Shown here piece by piece: positions 15,410-15,592 of a DNA stretch of 15,592 nucleotides. The translations under genes were made by a program, and so were the position numbers. Location of the stretch: the NCBI GenBank assembly GCA_025061975.1, contig JANXBB010000103.1, positions 1 to 15,592 on the forward strand, given 5' to 3'. The DNA is from Caldifarciminota bacterium. GTDB lineage: Bacteria > Hydrothermota > Tepidihabitantia > Tepidihabitantales > CAIPLT01. Numbering within the stretch: position 1 is the first letter of the stretch; each line of letters opens with the position of its first letter. The notes below the pieces were generated by a model, which worked only from the letters and a program-made list of their open reading frames with translations, was not told the DNA's origin and made no database searches.

Positions 15410-15592
15410 TTACAAACACCTAATGATGTGTTTTCTAATAATGCCCCTTAAAATTTTTTTACCTTTATTGGTGTTTTGTGCATCTATATAATAAATGAGA
15501 ACAATGAGAGTAATGGTTAAAATTATTAGGGTTTTATTAGAAAGATTTGAAATAAGAAAAGGCAGGTGATTTGGAATAAGGTATTTAGGGGG
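15410..15592 (-). other. Open minus-strand frame running in from the right edge
   Basis: Read from base 15592 on the minus strand, 60 codons are open until TAA at 15412-15410. The peptide has a hydrophobic stretch (LIILTITLIVLIYYI) followed by DAQNTNKGKK, resembling a signal peptide and cleavage region, but no start codon lies in front of it within the window. It could be the 3' end of an unseen gene, a decayed secreted-protein start, or chance. The bases around 15457-15488 resemble 7331-7361 in the same relative orientation upstream of another fragment. Confidence 0.25.

Noticed and set aside
15566..15592. GTG at 15566 on the + strand as the start of a gene leaving the window
   Set aside because: Only nine codons are visible and the preceding AAGGCAG is a poor ribosome binding site; cannot be supported.

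Overview
The window looks like a piece of chromosome from an AT-rich, uncultured bacterium. It holds standard bacterial translation and cofactor genes next to a giant secreted protein with a Por-secretion/T9SS-type C-terminal domain and beta-helix modules ending in DIGADEF/DIGADEY. That mix is typical of Bacteroidota-like and candidate-phylum genomes of the WOR-3/Stahlbacteria or Cloacimonadota kind. The assignment is inference from protein style, not from a marker gene. There is no rRNA, tRNA, CRISPR array, insertion sequence or origin that I can see.

Left half (1-6924, all + strand): a tightly packed housekeeping run. infB enters from the left edge without its start, followed by a YlxP-like DUF503 gene and nadC. 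A near-consensus promoter then drives a flavodoxin-like gene, prfA, prmC, nadK and a CDP-alcohol phosphatidyltransferase gene. Gaps are 1-18 bases or overlaps of 4-23 bases. Functions group naturally: initiation (IF-2), termination (RF1 and the methyltransferase that modifies its GGQ glutamine), NAD synthesis and NADP formation (NadC, NadK), flavin redox chemistry and phospholipid synthesis. A hairpin overlapping the last stop codon probably ends the transcript.

Middle (6925-7690): 766 bases without an intact gene. It contains coding-like debris: an interrupted minus-strand reading frame, a plus-strand frame with no start codon, and a third plus-strand fragment with a perfect Shine-Dalgarno sequence whose start codon is lost or out of frame.

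Right half (7691-15274, - strand): one intact 2527-residue secreted protein, convergent with the housekeeping run. It has a signal peptide, a beta-sandwich N-terminal region, two Ig-like plus beta-helix modules, a fibronectin-like domain, CARDB-like repeats and a sorting-type C-terminal domain. It has its own strong promoter and Shine-Dalgarno site. Upstream, at the right edge, an open minus-strand frame shares a 15-base perfect match and a wider similarity with the debris at 7331-7361, suggesting paralogous remnants of secreted-protein gene starts on both flanks of the giant gene.
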